64,000 nucleotides of DNA. It comes from Zoogloea sp041908905 (GTDB lineage: Bacteria; Pseudomonadota; Gammaproteobacteria; Burkholderiales; Rhodocyclaceae). The DNA lies in assembly GCF_041908905.1 (NCBI RefSeq), contig NZ_JAYREK010000012.1:1-64000 (forward strand), written 5' to 3'. A program made the translations under genes and the position numbers. This document shows, in pieces, positions 62,701 through 64,000 of this stretch; the first letter of the stretch is position 1; each line of letters starts with the position of its first letter. The notes below the pieces were generated by a model. The model saw only the letters and a program-made list of their open reading frames with translations. It ran no database searches and was not told the origin of the DNA.

Positions 62701-63314
62701 CCTACCAGGACGCAGCCTACGCCCGCCGCTACACCGACTTCGTGGCCCGGGTGCGCGCCGCCGAGGCTCCGCTGGGCAGCGAGGCCCTCACCGACGCGGT
62801 GGCCCGCAACTACTTCAAGCTGCTGGCCTACAAGGACGAATACGAAGTAGCCCGGCTGTTCGCCGACCCGGCCTTCCGTGCCGGCATCGACGCCCGCTTC
62901 GAGGGCGAATACACCCTGAGATTCCACCTCGCCCCGACCTTCCTGGCCCGTCCCGACCCGGACAGCGGACGCATCAAGAAGAAGGTCTTCGGCCCCTGGA
63001 TGGAGACCGCGCTGCGCTGGCTCGCCAAGGCCCGCCGCCTGCGCGGCACCCCCTTCGACCCCTTCGGTTATCACCCGGAGCGCAAGGCCGAACGGGCGCT
63101 GCTCGCCCAGTACGAGGCCGACATCGGCGCCCTGCTGGGCGGCCTCGACGCCGAGGGGCTACGCCGCGCCGTCGCCCTCGCCCGGCTGCCCGAGGACATC
63201 CGCGGCTTCGGGCATGTCAAGGCGTGGTCGATGAAGAAGGCCGCCGAGAAACGCGCCGCGCTGCTGGCGCCGGCCGGCAAGCCTGGCCGGGAGGACGGCT
63301 CCCACGTGGCCTGA
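59745..63314 (+). CDS. Indolepyruvate:ferredoxin oxidoreductase, fused subunits
   Basis: An 1189-residue thiamine-diphosphate enzyme that oxidatively decarboxylates aryl- or branched 2-oxoacids to acyl-CoA with ferredoxin. The N-terminal part has GFVSGYRGSPLGGLD, HQTDHFFKS and the central TPP region CPGCPHN ... GDGTYFHSG. A Cys-rich cluster region follows (CEGCGDCGRESNC, CNKDYSCMNGFCP). The C-terminal gamma-type domain begins GVGGTGVVTIGALIG. It is the large single-chain form found in proteobacteria. ATG 59745 follows GAGGAG. The 183-bp divergent gap to the DUF1800 gene holds the promoters. Confidence 0.93.
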   Translation: MAEQDPRPVRSSSLDDKYTTESGRVYLTGYQALVRLPMIQRERDRAAGLNTAGFVSGYRGSPLGGLDLSLWKAADHLAEHDIVFQPGINEDLAATAVWGTQQLALSPKARVQGVFAMWYGKGPGVDRCGDVFRHANAAGSSRFGGVLAIAGDDHAAKSSTLPHQTDHFFKSMMMPVLAPAGVQEYLDFGVHGWALSRWSGCWVAFKAVADTVETSASVDVDPMRVVVREPDDFEMPDGGLNLRWPDPPLVQEKRLLHHKLYAALAYCRANGLNRVVIDSPQPRLGIITAGKSYLDVRQALDDLGIDAALAAEIGIRLYKVGMVWPLEADGVRRFAEGLDEILVVEEKRQLIEYQLKEELYNWREDVRPRVVGKFDEKGEWALLRGTGADGHIVVDHGDWLLPAAGELTPAMIAKVIAGRIGRFFTSEHIEQRLAFLQAKEALLGHRVFAIDRVPTFCPGCPHNTSTRVPDGSRAVAGIGCHYMVSFMPDRHTATFSHMGGEGVPWVGQAPFTDERHIFANLGDGTYFHSGILAIRQAVAAFNRPRHGRQPTSGITYKILFNDAVAMTGGQPVDGELGVPQLLRQLQAEGVGTIVLVTDGSETPWRVSDLPHGVQLRHRDELDVIQRELRTLAGVSVIVYHQTCAAEKRRRRKRGTYPDPQTRVYINEAVCEGCGDCGRESNCMAILPVETEFGRKRQIDQSACNKDYSCMNGFCPSFVTIEGGRLRHGRAQAGKGERFGPLPAPRLPATDKPWGILVTGVGGTGVVTIGALIGMAAHLDGKGVTVLDMTGLAQKGGSVFSHIRIADRPADLHAVRIATGEANAVIGGDLVVTASVDALAKMAVGTHGVVNCFETPTSEFTRNPDWAFPQDKMQAAIVEAVGQKNFDFLDAGSLATKLLGDAIATNLFLLGYAWQRGWVPVSEASLDRAIELNGAAVEMNRQAFLWGRRAAIDLAAVQREVSPAPVIRLRPESLDERIARRAEELTAYQDAAYARRYTDFVARVRAAEAPLGSEALTDAVARNYFKLLAYKDEYEVARLFADPAFRAGIDARFEGEYTLRFHLAPTFLARPDPDSGRIKKKVFGPWMETALRWLAKARRLRGTPFDPFGYHPERKAERALLAQYEADIGALLGGLDAEGLRRAVALARLPEDIRGFGHVKAWSMKKAAEKRAALLAPAGKPGREDGSHVA

Positions 63315-63359
63315 CGCAAGGCTGCGGCCGCCCGGCGCACCCGGGCCAGGCCGCCAGGG

Positions 63360-64000
63360 TCAGGCCCGGCGCCTGCGGGTAAGGCCCAGCCCGGCCAGGC
63401 CAAGCAGCGCGAGCAGCGCCGCGGCCGGCTCGGGCACCCCGAAGACATCGCCGTCGGCCACCGCCCACGCCTGCCAGTAGGCATCCAGGCGGCCGGTGTA
63501 AAACTGGTTGCCCTCGTGCCAGTCGAAGGCCCACGCCGCCGGCACGCCCGGCAGCGCAGTGCCGGTCCAGAACTCGGCCATCTCCGTGGCGTAGGGGAAG
63601 GGCACAGCCGCGGACAGGAAGGGGCCGTAGTTCTTGTCGAGATCCGAGTGCTTCCACAGCGGGTCGTAGGGGTTGGGCAAGGCCTGGGGGCAGCGCGTCG
63701 GGTGCAGATCGTCTGCCAGACACATGCCGTGGTTGCCCAGCTCCACGTAGAACAGGTAGGCCAGCTCGGAGGGCCGGCTGGTGGTCGGGTCGGCCGGGTC
63801 CTTGTGGCCGGCGTCGGTCGTCCCGTTGTTGCTGTAGGCGTAATCGAAACTGCTGCCGTTGAGCGGCGTCACCTCCGGCAGGCGCCAGCTCGACACGCCG
63901 CCGACAACCAGCTGGTCGGCCCAGGCCACCGCGCCATACCAGCTCATCAGGCCGGTGTAGGCGCTGCCCGACGTGGTCTTCTGGAAATCGGCCTCCGTAA
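63360..64000 (-). CDS. PEP-CTERM protein with Lcl/DUF1566-like domain (partial, N-terminus outside window)
   Basis: At least 213 residues, open to the right edge of the window. The visible part resembles the Lcl_C/DUF1566 domain: VGGVSSWRLPEVTPLNGS, ELAYLFYVELGNHG and a closing QAWAVADGDV. The C-terminus is a classic PEP-CTERM sorting signal: VPEP, a hydrophobic helix and RRRR. Such proteins are processed by exosortase and released to the surface or matrix. This implies an EpsH-type exosortase elsewhere in the genome. An internal ATG at 63947 is not the start because coding continues upstream. Confidence 0.85.
   Translation of the reverse strand, partial: TEADFQKTTSGSAYTGLMSWYGAVAWADQLVVGGVSSWRLPEVTPLNGSSFDYAYSNNGTTDAGHKDPADPTTSRPSELAYLFYVELGNHGMCLADDLHPTRCPQALPNPYDPLWKHSDLDKNYGPFLSAAVPFPYATEMAEFWTGTALPGVPAAWAFDWHEGNQFYTGRLDAYWQAWAVADGDVFGVPEPAAALLALLGLAGLGLTRRRRA

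Overview
The window is a GC-rich (about 70% by eye), gene-dense chromosomal segment. It carries about 53 protein genes, no rRNA or tRNA that I can recognise, and no CRISPR array. Several points suggest a betaproteobacterium, most likely Rhodocyclales (Zoogloea/Thauera/Azoarcus-like). These are the aroQ-accB-accC-prmA-DUF3426-pfkB run, Mpl, an ornithine-lipid olsB/olsA pair, ubiC-ubiA, RpoH, a fused indolepyruvate:ferredoxin oxidoreductase, and a PEP-CTERM protein. The placement is inferred from gene content, not computed.

Layout. 1-1326: tail of a probable transposase, then an MFS exporter. 1434-24465: a signalling island with a Ser/Thr kinase joined to a cyclase-like domain, two Tll0287-type (DUF3365) proteins with CxxCH haem motifs, five histidine kinases (three of them hybrids, one with an N-terminal hemerythrin), a free bacteriohemerythrin, a MESH1-like HD hydrolase, an orphan amino-acid-type binding lipoprotein and a REC-HD-GYP protein. 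It is interrupted by thiM-thiE, ydfG and an MFS-acpH pair. The common theme is redox/oxygen/NO-type sensing feeding phosphorelay and c-di-GMP outputs. 24466-36000: housekeeping genes. rpoH has a perfect CIRCE operator, followed by a SCO protein, GNAT, mpl, a thioredoxin, aroQ, accBC, prmA, a DUF3426 protein, a PfkB kinase and a SlyB-like lipoprotein. 36007-37547: ornithine-lipid synthesis. 37567-46444: apaH, then a surface-polysaccharide/LPS block with the wbpV-wbpL-wbpM gene order, an exported ATP-dependent DNA ligase inside it, a GT2, a UDP-glucuronate epimerase and waaA. 46457-47889: ubiA-ubiC.

48201-50360 is one reading frame joining a DUF362/2x[4Fe-4S] protein to a short-chain dehydrogenase. 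The dehydrogenase half carries a perfect 114-bp in-frame tandem duplication. recG and ridA follow on the minus strand. 52924-55127 is an accessory patch. It holds REP-like palindromes, a small unknown gene, a roughly 200-bp tandem array of 42-44 bp hairpin units with compensatory base changes, and a DUF1016 (YhcG-type) PD-(D/E)XK nuclease gene. This patch is the best candidate in the window for something undescribed. 55264-64000: a FAD-linked D-lactate/glycolate-type dehydrogenase, a DUF1501/DUF1800 exported pair, the indolepyruvate oxidoreductase, and a PEP-CTERM protein cut by the window edge.

Starts were reassigned where a downstream ATG with a ribosome site fits better. Several genes (polysaccharide dehydratase, epimerase, waaA, recG, olsA) seem to lack an ATG start altogether.
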